Source of the DNA: Cocos nucifera
Taxonomy: Eukaryota; Streptophyta; Magnoliopsida; Arecales; Arecaceae
NCBI GenBank assembly: GCA_006176705.1
Contig: QRFJ01003085.1
Location: 359,559-423,558 of the forward strand
DNA length: 64,000 bases
Reading direction: 5' to 3'
The notes below the pieces were generated by a model, which was not told where the DNA came from, made no database searches, and saw only the letters and a program-made list of their open reading frames with translations. Made by a program: the position numbers and the translations under genes. Positions 1 through 11,846 of the stretch are shown here, piece after piece (the first letter of the stretch is position 1; each line of letters begins with the position of its first letter).

Positions 1-356
1 GAGGTCTTCATGTCCCTCACAAGGATCTTCATCCACGTCAGGATGAGATCTTTCTTCTGTTCCTAACAAAATTGCTGGGGCACAAAAGGACCATTGAGAG
101 GGCCTCTCCCCATTACCTCTTATTTAAGAATTAGAGGCCTTCACTCCCTCATAAGGGTCTTCATCCACGTTAGGATGAGGTTCTTCTTCTATTCCTAGCA
201 AGGTTGGCTATTATTCTTATTAGGATGAGATTTTCTTTTTATTTCTAACAAAGTTACTAGGGCACAAAAGGATTATTGAGAGGGCCTCTCCCCGTTACCT
301 CCTATTTAAGAACCAGATGTCTTCATCTTCATTAAGATGAGGTTAATATTAAGATT
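1..356. repeat. Tandem repeat array in the 3' part of element A
   Basis: Diverged units of about 130 bp begin near 1, 134 and 313. Each has a GAGGYCTTCA-like start, TTAGGATGAG, TTCCTAACA, GGGCACAAAAGG and GGGCCTCTCCCC, then TATTTAAGAA. The same unit occurs at 52224-52750 in element E, so the array belongs to the family and is not a chance local duplication. It lies between the integrase and the (off-window) 3' LTR. Confidence 0.85.
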
Positions 357-1345
357 TGATGCCTCAAATTTGATCCACAGTAGAGGTGAATCAGTATTAG
401 CACAATAGTTGGACTGGCTCGAATATGGGTCGAATCGACTCGGATTGAGATCGAGCTGATTCGGAATGCAATCAAGCCAGCTCTCTTAGGCAGATAGAAA
501 GTAGGTGTTTGGATGAGATGCAGTTGAGCTAGCTCGACCTCTAACAGAGTCAGCTCGATGGAAATAAGTAGAATAGAATGGGATTTTTTGTTTGAACTTA
601 GATTATGATTAATCCAAGAGGTCTACGGGAATTGTGCGTGGACCAGATGTATTCACACGATCCAACAGTCATGGAGGGCTGTGGTTATGATCTGAAGGCT
701 GGAAGATACTTTGAACTCTATTAGACTTGTATTAGGAGATAGAGCTCTATTGGGACTCCTGTGAACTACTGAGAAGAGAATTCTCAAGCCTATTTAAAGG
801 CTTAAGATGTTGTAGAGCATGGAGAAGCCTAGAAAGGCTTTGGCAACCACCGAGAAGAGCTCAGTGGAGTGCCGAGCACATGCAGCCCACAGAGCAAATG
901 CAACTAGAGCATCAAGGCAGAGCACAGCATTAGGCAGAGCGAGTAATAGCCATGTGAGTGGCCATTAGGTATGATGTAGAGGCTTTCACAGGAAGCATCT
1001 AGGGGCGTTGAGGATCCTGGTACTGGCAAGCTTGTAAGAAGGTCTCTTTGGGGATTTTTGAAGAGCTTTTGTGAGGGTAGCTTCTAGTTGAAAGAGGATT
1101 GTGTACAACGAGTAGAGAGTGGATGTTCTCTTCTTGTACTTGATTTTCTCTTTCATAATGAAGTTTACATGCCCTATGGAGCTAGCACTTGGGCTAATCC
1201 ATGTACTTGATTATTATTCTTATTTATTTCTTCTTTCTTCTTGTTGTCAATGAAAGGGTACCAGATCCTAAGGTAGTGGTGTTCTGATCAGACATCCCCA
1301 ATAATTGATATCAGAGTGAGTTGATACCATAATAGTTAGCAACTT
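357..1345 (+). mobile_element. LTR-like insertion with primer-site remnant inside the array
   Basis: This block interrupts the tandem array, which resumes at about 1346. It begins TGATGCC, has a TATTTAAAGG promoter-like box near 790 and ends CATCCCCA at 1300. It is followed by TGATATCAGAG (1306-1316), which resembles a decayed Met-tRNA primer site. It therefore reads as a roughly 944-bp LTR plus about 45 bp of internal sequence of a truncated copia-type element. I could not find a clean target duplication, and the left edge is uncertain by several bases. Confidence 0.5.
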
Positions 1346-1600
1346 GTTTAAGAATCGGAGGCTTTCACCCTCGTTAAGATGAGGTTAACCTTCTATTTAA
1401 GAATCGGAGGCCTTCCCCTCATCAAGACAAGGTTAAGTTCCTGTTTATGTACCAAAGGCCTTCTACTTCATTTGAGAATGAAATTCAGTTGTGTAATTTT
1501 CTGCAATCACATAGTTTTGCACCAAAGACAAAGATGTTAAAATTAGAGAATTTTATTAAAAATTTTATAATACATTCACAAATTTTTTGAGTTTTAGGAT
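1346..1600. repeat. Rest of the tandem array and spacer of element A
   Basis: Partial units resume (TTTAAGAATCGGAGGC twice, near 1349 and 1400). The sequence then passes into an AT-rich spacer with ATAGTTTTGCACCAAA. The corresponding stretch of element E (near 52793) holds the same phrase, so the spacer is homologous between A and E. No coding sequence is seen. Confidence 0.65.
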
Positions 1601-2790
1601 CACAAGAGTGTAGCTCCTTGAAGTAATAAGTTTTAGATCAGACGACTTCCATGATCTCATAGGGGCCTTCCCAATTCAGAGCTAGCTTTTCTTGATTTTA
1701 TGGCTATAAGATGTCCGCTTGTTGTAGCACCAAATTCCTAACTTTGAATGTTTTGCTCCTAACTTTGGAGTTATAATATCGAGCCACTTTTTGCCTGTAG
1801 GCTGCCATCCAAATTTGGACTCTTTTCTATTTTTTTTCTAGCAAATCTATATTTGTTGAAGGTCTCATGAGTTATCTATTCATTAAAGCTTTCAACTCAT
1901 GCTGAGGAAAGTCCAAGCTCAACTAGTATAATGGACTCAGTTCCAAAAGCCAAAGCAAATTGAGTTTCTCCAGTTGGCATTCCTTGGATGGTTCTATAAG
2001 CTTAGAGCACATGATAGAGTTCGTCCATCTATGTCCCCTTCACTTGCTCAAGTCTTGCTTTTATTCCTTGCAGCAGAGTCCTATTAGTTACTTCAGCTTC
2101 ATCATTCGACTGAGGGTGGGATACAGATATAAAGTGATGTGAAATATTTAAATCTTCACAAAATTCAACAAACTTAGCTCCCGAGAACTGGCACCCATTA
2201 TCAGTGATTAAAATCTGAGGTAGGCCGAATCTGCATATAATAGACTTCTAAATGAAGTGCTGCACCTTGACTTCAGTGATTTTGGCAAGAGGTTCGGCCT
2301 CAACCCACTTGGTGAAATAGTCCACTACCATCAAAAGAAACTTTCTCTATCCTGATGCTATGGAAAATGGTCCAAGTATATCCATTCTCCACTATACAAA
2401 TGGCCATGGGGCACTTAAGGGAGTGAGTTTGGAAGCTAGTTGCCTTTGAACATTAACATTTCTTTGGCATCGATCATATTTTCTTACATAGTTGCATCTT
2501 GCAGCATAATCGGCCAGTAGTATCCTTGATGGAGCAGTTTATAAGACAATGATTTAGCTCCAAGGTGATTTTCACATACACTTTCATGAACTTTTCTTAT
2601 AGCATAATTAGCTTTAGATGGTCAGAGACATTTAAGAAGTGGCAAAGAGTAGGATCTCTTGTATAGCTTATCTTCACATAGAATGCAACAGGAGGCCTGA
2701 TTTCTCAATTTTTGGGCTTCTTTAAGGTCTCTAGGAAGAACACCATCTTTAAGATATAAAACCAATGGATCAATCCAATAGGGCTCAAAG
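1600..2790 (-). pseudogene. Integrase remnant of element A
   Basis: Integrase joins retrotransposon cDNA to the chromosome. On the minus strand, broken segments read as the gypsy integrase: an N-terminal part near 2780-2450, then the catalytic core with a recognisable TDNGCQF stretch near 2200 and the phrase QGMPTGETQFALAFG near 1970, then a C-terminal part to about 1600. It has many stops and small indels and no long open frame. A homologous C-terminal piece is at 52880-53305 in element E. The plus-strand reading of 1960-2142 is only the antisense of this domain. Confidence 0.75.
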
Positions 2791-2800
2791 TCAACCTGCA

Positions 2801-3240
2801 TTACTGTTTGAGATTCCTTCGAACTTGGGTGTTGCAGGACTTCTCCCTTGATAATTCATTCGGTGCCAAGGTAGCCAGCTTGGATTGAAGATCGGCTCTA
2901 GTATTTCTTGCTCTTGAAATCTGCTGAATGTCAAAGCTGCTAAAGGTTGAGATCAAACTTTCAACTTTTTTCAAGTACTTCTTCATGCTTTCCTCCTGAG
3001 CTTTATAATTGCCATTAACCTGCCCCACCATCAATTGGGAATCATTATAGACTTTCACATGGTCTGCTTTCAATTCTTTAGCTATTCTCAATCCTCTAAT
3101 CAAGGCTTCATATTCTGCTCTATTATTTATTGTGAAAAACTCAAAGCGTAATGCATATTTAGTAATAACTTCTTTCGGATTGATTATATACAAACCTGCG
3201 CCTACCCTAGAAGCATTAGACGAACCATCAACATATAGGG
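2801..3240 (-). pseudogene. Second (additional) RNase H domain of element A
   Basis: An open stretch of about 130 residues (3193 to 2801) carries TINNRAEYEALIRGL, then KVYNDSQLMVGQVNG and ISRARNTRADLQSKLA. These are the conserved blocks of the additional RNase H found in plant Tat-lineage elements, where they follow the ordinary RT-linked RNase H. The domain has its carboxylate positions (E in AEYEAL, D in YNDSQL). The upstream part continues to about 3240 but is broken by stops. It is placed between the first RNase H and integrase, as expected for the lineage. Confidence 0.75.
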
Positions 3241-3249
3241 CCTAGAAAT

Positions 3250-4560
3250 CTTCAGGAAGATCTGTTCCTTCTTCAAGGGAATTTGGCTACAAACTGGGAG
3301 TACAAACTTCTTGTTGCTTAGGTTCGGCTGGATCCAGAATAATGCAATCTACTATGAAGTCCATCAATATCTAAGCTTTAATAGATGGTCGAGGTTGAAA
3401 ATTAATATCAAACTCGATGAACTCGATTCCCATTTTGCTATTCTTCTAGAGGTATCTGATCGGTGGAGAACTATTTTGATGGGTTGATCAGTGAGGAGTA
3501 TTATAGTGTGTCCCTTAAAGTAGGATCAGAGCTTTCTGGCTGCAATCAATAGAGCATAAGCCAATTTTTCAAATTTAGTATACCTAATTTCTACATCCCA
3601 TAGAACTTGGCTTGTGTAGCAGATTGGCTTTTATACTTTCACCTCTTCTCTGATTAGGACTGTCGTAATGGCCATGGGGGAGATCGCTAAGTATAAGAAT
3701 AATTCCTCTTCAAGCTCGAGTTTACTAAGGAGGGAAGGTGAGCTAAGATAGTTCTTTAATTCCTCAAATGCCTGCTAGCATTCAGGAGTCCAACAGAAAT
3801 TCTTTGGCTGCTTGTAGACTTGGAAGAAGGGCATGCAATATTCCACCGACCTTAAAATAAAGTGATTTAGAGCCAATACCTTCCCTGTTAGATGTTGGAT
3901 CTCTTTTATTGTCTTTGGGGGGGATATTTTTTGGATGGCTTGGATCTTTTTCAGATTTGCTTCGATGCTGCACCTTGACACCATGAATCTCAAAAACTTT
4001 TCCAAGATCACCCCGAAAGCATATTTGATTGGATTCACCTTCATCTTTTACTTTCGCAGAGTGTTGAAGGTCTTTTCTAGATCGATAATATAATTTATTG
4101 AAGATCGACTCTTGACAAGCATGTTGTCCACATAGACCTTCATATTGTGGTTGATCTGCTCCTTAAAGATTTTATTCACCAGACGTTGGTAGGTTGCACC
4201 TGCATTTTTGAGTTCGAAGGGCATAATCCTATAATTATAAAGACCATGATTAGTACTAAAAGTATTTTTTTCCTCATCTTCTAGTGCCATCCAGATTTGG
4301 TTATAGCTGGAGAAGGCATCCATGAAAGTGAGAAGTTCATGGCTTGAGGTTGCATCCATCAATTGATCAATTCTAGGTAGGAGGTAGCTATCCTTTAGGT
4401 AGACTTTATTCAAATCTGTGATGTATATGCACATCCTCCACTTGCCATTTGCTTTCTTGGCGAGGATATATTTGCAATCCAATTCGAATAGGATACCTCC
4501 CGGATGAACTTGGCTTTGAGGAGCTTGTCTACCTCATCTGTGATGGCCTTCTATCACTCT
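3250..4560 (-). pseudogene. Reverse transcriptase and first RNase H of element A
   Basis: Minus-strand frames 4482-4048 and 4044-3775 are in the same phase and read as RT. The signs are NGKWRMC, the LKDSYLLPRID block, the FMDAFSSYNQIWM block, RIMPFELKNAGATYQR, and a catalytic motif YVDNMLVKS at about 4134-4108. Family elements have YVDD here, so the second catalytic aspartate is replaced by Asn (codon 4125-4123). One base gained near 4470 shifts the frame relative to the upstream part. Downstream (3700-3360) a first RNase H is recognisable (LLTDQPIK, MAITTVLIREE) but has stops. Confidence 0.82.
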
Positions 4561-5290
4561 AGTGCAAAGCTGTACTTCTTTTGCTTCATTGCCCGACACT
4601 TGAGATTGACAACCTGACGATGTTCCATTACTTTAGCATCAATCTCAGGTATGTCTATAGGTACCCAGGCGAAGACATTAGCATTCCTCTGCAAGAAGGT
4701 GACAAGCTGCTTCCTGGCTTCTTCTCTCAAGTTGGAGCCTATTTGAATAGTATGATCTTTATTTCCATCATTTAAACAAACTACAACAAGGTCCTTAATA
4801 GGTTCTCTCCACTCTTCAGTCAAATAATCATGGGCATCCAATCCATCCATCGAACAAAGATTTGGCTATTTTCCTCCTTGTAAGGTAATGGTGTAGCAGT
4901 GCCGTGCAAGAGCTTGATCTCCTTCGACTTCTTCAACCCCATGTTTTATCGAAAACTTCATCTTCAAATAGTAAGTTGAGATCACAGTCCAAAGTGTATT
5001 CAAACTAGATCGGCCAAGAATTGCATTATAGATGGAAGGAGCCTTTACCATCAGAAAATCAACTTGGGCCTTGGATTGCTTTGGATACCGACCTGCCACT
5101 ACTGGTAGAGATTATTCCTTCAACTGGTGTAGCATTACTGGTGAACCCTACTAATGGAAAGCTTATTGGTCCCATATGACTATCAAATAAAGACATTATG
5201 GAGAAAGCATCATAAAATAAAATATCAGTAGAGCTTTCATTATCAATTAAAATATGGCATACATCATAATCAGCAATATTCAAAGTACTA
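4554..5290 (-). pseudogene. Protease region and protease-RT linker of element A
   Basis: Three overlapping open pieces on the minus strand (5283-5059, 5099-4866, 4850-4554) are separated by frameshifts. The first carries HILIDNESSTDILFYDAF, which matches the gypsy aspartic protease site normally written IDxGSSADIL; here Gly is replaced by Glu. The second includes AILGRSSLNTL, the conserved C-terminal protease block. The third (VPIDIPEIDAKVMEH) is the linker that precedes RT in Tat-type polyproteins. The protease would process Gag-Pol in virus-like particles. Confidence 0.7.
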
Positions 5291-6880
5291 CAACTATATC
5301 ACTATGCGAAAATTGAATCTCTTATGCATCCTCTTCAGTAAAAGTGATGGATTCTTCAATCCTTTACCTCTTTGCTGGTTTTGCTGATCTGCTAGCCTCC
5401 TCTTACCGATGTCCCCCAGTAATGGTGTTGATGATCCTAAGTAGGGGCTAATCTTCTTGTGGTTTATCCCTTCAAGGTGGCTCAGGCTATGGTAATGCCC
5501 TTAGTCGATCTTTCCTTCTTTCTGACCAACATCACAGAAAATGGTCCAGTCAGCCTCGTTTGATGAGCTCCTTGATCTCGTCTTGGAGCTATATGCATTC
5601 TTCAATATCATGATCATGGTCATAATGATAGAGGCAATACTTATTGGGGTTGTACTTGCTTGGGTGAGACCGCATCTTCTCTGATCTTGATAGTTGCTCC
5701 TTAATTTTCATCAACACTTATGTTATCAGAGCATTTAGAGGAGAGTAGTTGTAGAATCTTCTAGGAGAGGAGTTCCACCACACCCTCTGGTTTGGATTTC
5801 TTGGTTGATGAGCTTGAGGTGGAGTTCAAGCTTATTTATGCTCAGGAGGGATTATAGAGCATGACCGAGCTTGACTCGGCTTCTCTATAGGGATGGGCTT
5901 GCTAGACTCTCCTGCCTACCATTCTCCTATGGCTTCTTCATCCTTAAGTTTGAAAGCTTCTTCAGCTCGGGCGTAGCCCTCAGCTTAAGCTAGCATGTTG
6001 GAGAAGTCTCGAAAATGCTTCTTCTCCAAGAAGAAGAGGAGATCATTCTTCTAGAGGCTATCTTTCAGCATGGCCATAGCAATAGATTGATCCAAATTTT
6101 GGACCTTCAAAGTAGTAGCATTAAAATGGCTAACATAAGCTCGAATGGACTCTCATTCCTTTTGCTTGATGTGGATGAGAAAGTTTGAACCTCGTCTTTG
6201 GCACAGACTGCTAATAAAATGAGCCACAAACTTATGGCTCAGCTGATCAAATGAATAAATGGTATCCAATTTGAGATTCGAGTATCAATTTTTTACTACT
6301 TCCTACAAAGTAGAGAGGAAAGCTCAGCATAGAATAGTGTCAGGCATACCATGGAGCAGTATCATAGTCTTGAAGGCTTCGAGGTGGTCGACTAGATTTG
6401 TGGTCCCATCATAACTCTCAGATTAGAAAAGTTTGAATTTCGATGGGATGGGCTCCTGTATGATCTAGGCATAGAATTGAGGGTCAGTGCATATGTCATC
6501 GTGATGAGCAGAGACGATGTGGTGGAGTACCTCGATCTAATAGTTCATTTTTTGAAGCTTCTAATCGAGAATATCATCTCGATCATAAATCTCAAATGGC
6601 GGCTAGCTGAAGGAGGGTGGAGATCTTTCAGGAGTGAAATCATGATTGGAACAAGGGCTTTCTGCCCTTTGCCTTTTCTTTTTAGGGGTTACTGGTCGGC
6701 TTGCCTAAGTGGGCCTTTCCTGCACTGGATTTCGATACTCCAGCGATGGTCTCTCTGGCTGAACTAGAGCAGAAACTTGCTGCATAGCCTGCACTGCTTC
6801 AGTAAGGCCTCTGACCTACTGCATCCATAGGATGAATTGCTCCAAATCCATTATGGTTACTGGTAATAGTTGAGGTGCTA
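5291..6880 (-). pseudogene. gag remnant of element A
   Basis: No open frame survives, but minus-strand fragments are recognisable. Near 5650-5560 they read YCLYHYDHDHDIEECIQLQ, the Cys/His gag motif of Tat-like elements. Near 6400-5950 are the capsid-like blocks, and near 6860-6780 is the gag N-terminus (EAVQAMQQVSALVQPE). It encodes the particle structural protein. The short plus-strand frame at 6477-6767 is the antisense of this gag and not a gene. Confidence 0.65.
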
Positions 6881-6899
6881 GCGATGAGGTTAGAGTAGG

Positions 6900-6904
6900 C
6901 TGAT
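6900..6904. repeat. Target-site duplication CTGAT, left copy (element B)
   Basis: CTGAT at 6900-6904 directly precedes the left LTR of element B. The identical CTGAT at 27414-27418 follows its right LTR. Five bases is the usual length for LTR retrotransposon integration. Confidence 0.85.
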
Positions 6905-8554
6905 TAATAAGTACAATAAATTTATCATTAAAAGTATTAATTTATTAATTAATTTATTTTTATTTTTAAGAATTAAATATTTTATTTATTATTTTTAAGA
7001 GATATTTTTATCAATGTAAAGAGCTCATTTTTTTTATCATAATAAAATAAGTTTGGAGCAAATCGGAGTTAAAACGGACCGGATATGAATTTTCAAAGGA
7101 AAAAGAAAAAAATAAAAAAAATAAAAAATGGCTCAGCCAGTTCCATAGCTTAGTCGGCATGCATTCTCTAGCCAGCACATTCAAATGTGCTCAGCCAAGC
7201 TGACCCAACCATCCAAGCCGGCGCACTGCAAGCTAGCTCTTGCGTCTGATGTCGATCCAGTGCTGCTGACATCAATTTCATCGCAGCTCATGGTAGACCC
7301 TTAAGTGGGGGCATTTTGATAATTTTATGGGCCAGCTGCATGTTGATTCACTACGGTCTGCGATGCACCTAGTCCATCATGGTCAATATATATAGTGACA
7401 CACAATTGGATGATCCTAGTGGTTTGCGGTCCAGATCCGATGGCCATGGCTTTTTCTCATTTTGATTCAGTTTCCAACTCCTCATCTATGCGATTCGATG
7501 GCTCCGGATGCTCTAGACGATGATCCAACAGTTAGATTTCTTCCAAAACCAAATCCAATGGCTATCATCTTTTCCTAATTTGATTCTGTTCCTAGCTCTT
7601 TATTTCACCCGATCGGATGGTCGTGCACGTTCCAAGTGATGATCCGACGATGAAGAAAGCTCCCCAATGGTGATTAAAATACCAGGCATCCATCCAATGG
7701 TCAAAATCATCCATCAAGCACGATCCAACTATCCACATTAAATCCGACTTGATCTGGACTATTATATATTAATTTTTGATATTTTTTAGATCATTTGATC
7801 AGAATTCGACGGCCAAAATTCAGGGAACTCAATAGAATTCATCCAGAAGCTATTTTAATCCAATTTTTCATGGGATTTCTTCATATTTTGTCGATCAAAA
7901 TACTTCTTAGTCTCACATTGCCTAGAAACAAAGGATCCAGCCCTCCTAACTCTATTTAAAGAACTCTAGGCTAATAAAATCAATCATCTTTGGTCAAGAG
8001 AAAGCTACGGTCCAGGGTGGGAGCCATGCTTGGGTTAGAAGCTGCTTCAAGACAATGGATGCTGTGAAGAAAAGTTGTCTCCTATGCCATCTTCATGTCG
8101 ATGCCAATTTAAGATTGAGATCAGCTTTTAGTTTTTATTTATTTTTTTAAAATTTTATATATTTAAATTATAAAATTTTAAGTAATATAAATTTTATTTT
8201 TATGCACTATAAATTCATGCTTTTTATTTTTAATTATAATTTAATTTCTATACTTTAATTTTATTGCTCTTTTATTTTATTACAAGTAGTGTTAAGATCT
8301 AATTAGTAGATCTTAGTACCAAGTTTAATTTTTTATATTATTTAATTTTTTATTTTTTATTTATAATTTTATTTTTTGACTTTAATTCTATTTTAAAATT
8401 TTTTTAATAAAAATTAAAAATTTTAAAATTAAAATACTATCTTCTTTGTGGATTCGATCTGACTCACTACTTGCTATCTATTTTTAATTGATTTAAAAAA
8501 CTAAAATTAAACTAATAAATATGGTGTCATAATGACAACATCGTGCTCTTATCA
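6905..8554 (+). repeat. 5' LTR of element B
   Basis: 1650 bp, homologous along its length to 23269-24906 plus 27403-27413. The expected terminus TGATAAG has decayed to TAATAAG here; the far end CTTATCA is intact. The LTR supplies promoter and polyadenylation signals. The two LTRs are visibly diverged, so the insertion is old. Confidence 0.85.
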
Positions 8555-8828
8555 AATTTTTGATGTCATTACCAAAGAAGACATGGATATTAAAATTTTT
8601 GATCTCTTTGATTTTCTTATAAAATAAATTATAAATTAATTTTTAATTTTTTTTATTCTTTTTACTAATTTTTTGTTTATTTTGTAGAAAAAAGAAAAAA
8701 AGAAAAAAAAAATTAGGGCAAGGAAGAAGCTTCGAATTTTGCTTGATGAGATCAATCCTAACCTAAGATTTTTTTTATTATTATTATTTACCTTATTTTT
8801 AAATTAATTTAAAAAATCAACTTAAACC
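8555..8828 (+). other. Primer site and start of leader, element B
   Basis: Right after the LTR, AATTTTTGATGTCATTACC (8555-8573) is a decayed form of the Asp-tRNA-type primer site (TGGCGCCGTTGCC) usual in Athila-like elements. The differences are C->T/G->A changes. The AT-rich leader follows and is interrupted at 8829 by copia element F. Confidence 0.6.
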
Positions 8829-9393
8829 TGAAGGAAAAATCGAATATTCCTATCATAGGATGCATCTGATCGGATCAAATTTGCAGCAAAATAATTTTAA
8901 ATTTTTTTTTGATCTAATTAGATCTGAGAGTTCTTAGATATGGTTAGATTGATCTAAAATTTATAAATAAAATTAAAATAAAAATAATGATATCTAATAT
9001 CACTTGATTGGGTAAATCGTTTATCCATTGTGATGATTTGATGACTGATTTGAGGTTCTGATTGAGCCGCGTATGCGTCCAACCTCTACTGATATCTACT
9101 TAGATCAGATTTAGAAGTCTCCTTCTTCTGGATCTGATCTCCAAAGATTAGATCTAGTATCTTCCCATAGAGCCTTCAAATTAAACTTTGAGGGCTGCAC
9201 GTTTGTCTTACGAATACCATCATCTCTTGCTGATCTTCGCACCAATGAAACTTGATCTTTGCTTGTAGGTTTTGCCCAACTCTTGGGCATGGAGAAGAGA
9301 GAGAGGATCAGATGAGGGAGGCATGAAGATAAATATTTCAGTAGGGCTTCGCCATAGATCATTTTTCATGTACAAATAATTTGTGCAGGATCT

Positions 9394-9401
9394 TATTTAT
9401 A
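9394..9401 (-). promoter_or_regulatory. TATA box in the 3' LTR of element F
   Basis: TATAAATA on the minus strand. The same box sits at the same LTR position in 16970-16977 (F), 35827-35834 (D) and 57339-57346 (G2), which supports it as the LTR core promoter. Confidence 0.6.
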
Positions 9402-9789
9402 GACCTAGTATAGAGTCCTTTCACATATAACTTTGAACAGGTCAAAGTTTAACATGCAGAAGAACTCTTCATTGATCTCTATGCCCCACACCACATTTTT
9501 TCTATATTTTGTCACACAAAACTCAGAAATATGGCATGGAATAAAGGATAAGGTGAGTAGATGGCACAAACTCTTATCTCCCTAGACATTTGAATCAAAT
9601 TTAAATGCTTTGACTAGTCAAAACTGATTTTAATGGGCACCTTCTCTTATCCATAAGTGGTGCACATCCAAGAAGGGACGTGGCCCTCTCTCCCTCACAA
9701 AAATCCCAAGGGGGCGTGTGCCCCAAGAGAATTTCCAGGGGGCATGCACCAATCCTTTAATTCCTGCATGATCGAGTCAATATTTGACC

Positions 9790-10210
9790 CTTGTCCTGTT
9801 CGCATCTTATGGGATTTAGGACAAAACCTTTTCAAGTTCCATCCAATGGATTTATGTCAAGTCCTAATCAAGTTAGAACAAGCCTTAATCAGGCCAAGAC
9901 TCAGTCCAGTCAGATCAAGAAAAATCCATCTAGAATTTTTAGGAGAGGCTTGTCCAAATTTCATCTCATGATTTTAGGACAAGCCCTAATCTGGCAAAGA
10001 CAACCCTTGTCTTATTTCCATCTTTTAGAATTTAGGACAAGCTTTGATCAAGCCAAGACAAGGTCCAGTCAGATGAAGATAAATTCCTATAGAGTTTCCA
10101 GACGAGCCTTGTCCAAATAGTTCAAGAAATTAGCAGGTCTTGTCCTATTTCCATCCGATGGATTAGGATAAGCCTAGATCAGGTTAGGACAAGATTTTTC
10201 TGACATGGAT
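9790..10210 (-). repeat. Imperfect repeats inside the LTR of element F
   Basis: Blocks of the type ATCTTATGGGATTTAGGACA ... AAGCC ... GATCAGG ... CAGTCAGAT recur three to four times with a spacing of roughly 120-220 bp. The same repeats occur in the partner LTR (17365-17780) and in element D (34970-35400, inverted relative to F). They lie in the U3 part, upstream of the TATA box, where enhancer-like repeats are common. Few stops occur in some frames, giving short false ORFs. Confidence 0.6.
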
Positions 10211-11466
10211 AAATTCTAGTTAGACTAGGATAGAGCCATACAAGACTTTCAGATGAGCCAAATCCAATTTGGCTCAGTCAAGATGAACCAGAAAGATGAC
10301 AGAAGGAGAATATTAGGCTCAATCGTGTACTAGCACGATTTTCTTGAACCTAACTGGATCTAATCCAAATCAATCGAACTGGGTTAGCTTAATTAATAAC
10401 ATCTAAATCTAAATCTTTATTTGTGTGATCCAGTTAGGTTTAGTTCTGTATAGTAATAGGACATGTCATGATCTCCATCATCGACATCATCAAAATATCT
10501 TTCAATGGATTAGAACTCTTCTGATTCACCCAATTAGAATTGTTGATCATCAAGACAATTCTAATTGATCCCAAAATCCATCAATTATACCTAGCAATAT
10601 ATGGTAGCAATCTATCAGAACTGAATAGCGAACCTCTCAGTGCAGCTATCTGTATGATTAGTTTCTTCTATCATGAGCCTCGACGGGATTAGGATTAAGG
10701 TGAACTCGTCAAACCCAACACCCATCATATGAATGAATCATTTGATTCGAGTCTGATTTGAAAAACTAATAGAAACTTCTTTCTATTATTTCACATTATA
10801 ATGGCCATGGGTTTTAGGACTCGATCTCATGATCATCATAGGACCAATCCTCCTCTCCGGAGGTTGATAGATCCCTTCTTGATGTGATCCAATTCCTACA
10901 ATGAACATGCTATAGCCAACATACATCTCAAGGTTCCGAATAGCTAGGAGACCAAGTTATGGTATAGTCAAACTATAACACCCTTAAGGTAACCTACTGA
11001 TACACCTTAGATCAAAAAACCAGACACATGCTGCAGCATCGAGCTAGTCATCGACAAGAAGGTAGACTCCCTTATGACTGCTCAAGGTGGTCATGCTCAG
11101 TACCTTTATTCTCAATAAGTATCTATACTCTTGCTCCGGTATCTTCATATCATAGACTCAAAACTCATCTACCCTAAGAAAGTGATCATACACCGATCTT
11201 CCAGATCGATCACTATCATCATGATGATCCTACGATCAGGAGCAGTTTATGAGTTAATTATGATACCTCATGTCTTAAATTCTCAACTCTTGAGAATATA
11301 TATTATCATGCCTATTAACTCAATGGATGTATCACAGATACTTTAATACATAATATAATAGAATAAATAATTTTTTTAATTAATTTTAAATTAAAATTAT
11401 GAAAATATTTTTAGAAAGTATTTAACAAGTGTCGATCAATCTGGCTTCTAGGGCACACATCTAACA

Positions 11467-11846
11467 AACTTTCACTTAACCTAAAGCCAATTGGCTATAA
11501 ATCTAAGTCCCATCTTCTCAAGATGGGCTTCGATCTTCTATTGGCCTTAAGACTTTGTCAGTGGATCAACCGTATTATCTACAGTGTCGACTCTCTTAAC
11601 CTCGATGTGTTCCTTCTCGAGGTAATCGTGGATGAGGTAGACCATCTTCTTGGAACTCTTCCAACTTATAGTACCATCATTACATAGGAACAAACTTTCA
11701 GATGTCGATTTTTGATCATCTTTATCAAATATAAAGTCTGAGTCTGCATAGCCTTGGATCTGGAGTTCACCATGTTGAACCTCTTCAGCACCTCCTCTAT
11801 ATGAGAAATCCAGCATCCTCTTTAGTCTATCCTTATAGACCTAAAA
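11467..11846 (-). pseudogene. RNase H fragment of element F
   Basis: The minus-strand frame 11816-11547 reads as copia RNase H: GYADSDF, then DDQKSTSESLF, then HDYLEKEHIEVKRVDT and NTVDPLTKS at the end of pol. Between the SWKSSKK and MVYLIHDYLEK blocks about 60 residues present in element G2 are missing, an internal deletion that removes further catalytic residues. It would degrade the RNA strand during cDNA synthesis; this copy cannot. Confidence 0.8.

Larger units (their letters stand above)
1..6904 (-). mobile_element. Element A: Ty3/gypsy Tat-like retrotransposon, left segment
   Basis: Read on the minus strand, the order is gag (near 6880-5300), protease, RT, RNase H, a second RNase H, integrase (to about 1600), then 3' tandem repeats. 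Integrase after RNase H is the Ty3/gypsy order. A second RNase H with the NNRAEYEAL motif marks the Tat lineage. All coding parts carry stops and frameshifts. The segment ends at 6904, where element B is inserted with a CTGAT duplication; A resumes at 27414. The 3' LTR lies left of the window. Confidence 0.88.
8829..11466 (-). repeat. 3' LTR of element F
   Basis: It ends on the plus strand with GGGCACACATCTAACA, the reverse complement of the TGTTAGATGTGTGCCC terminus of this family. A pyrimidine run follows at 11467-11485 (the polypurine tract on the minus strand). The short open frames inside (for example 9111-9362, 9657-9971, 11131-11346) recur in the partner LTR with changes and are not genes. 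Confidence 0.88.

Noticed and set aside
9657..10120. Two overlapping plus-strand frames of about 105 codons, with copies at 17236-17570
   Set aside because: They lie in both LTRs of F on the strand opposite to the element, in imperfect repeats with few stops; the reading differs between the two copies.
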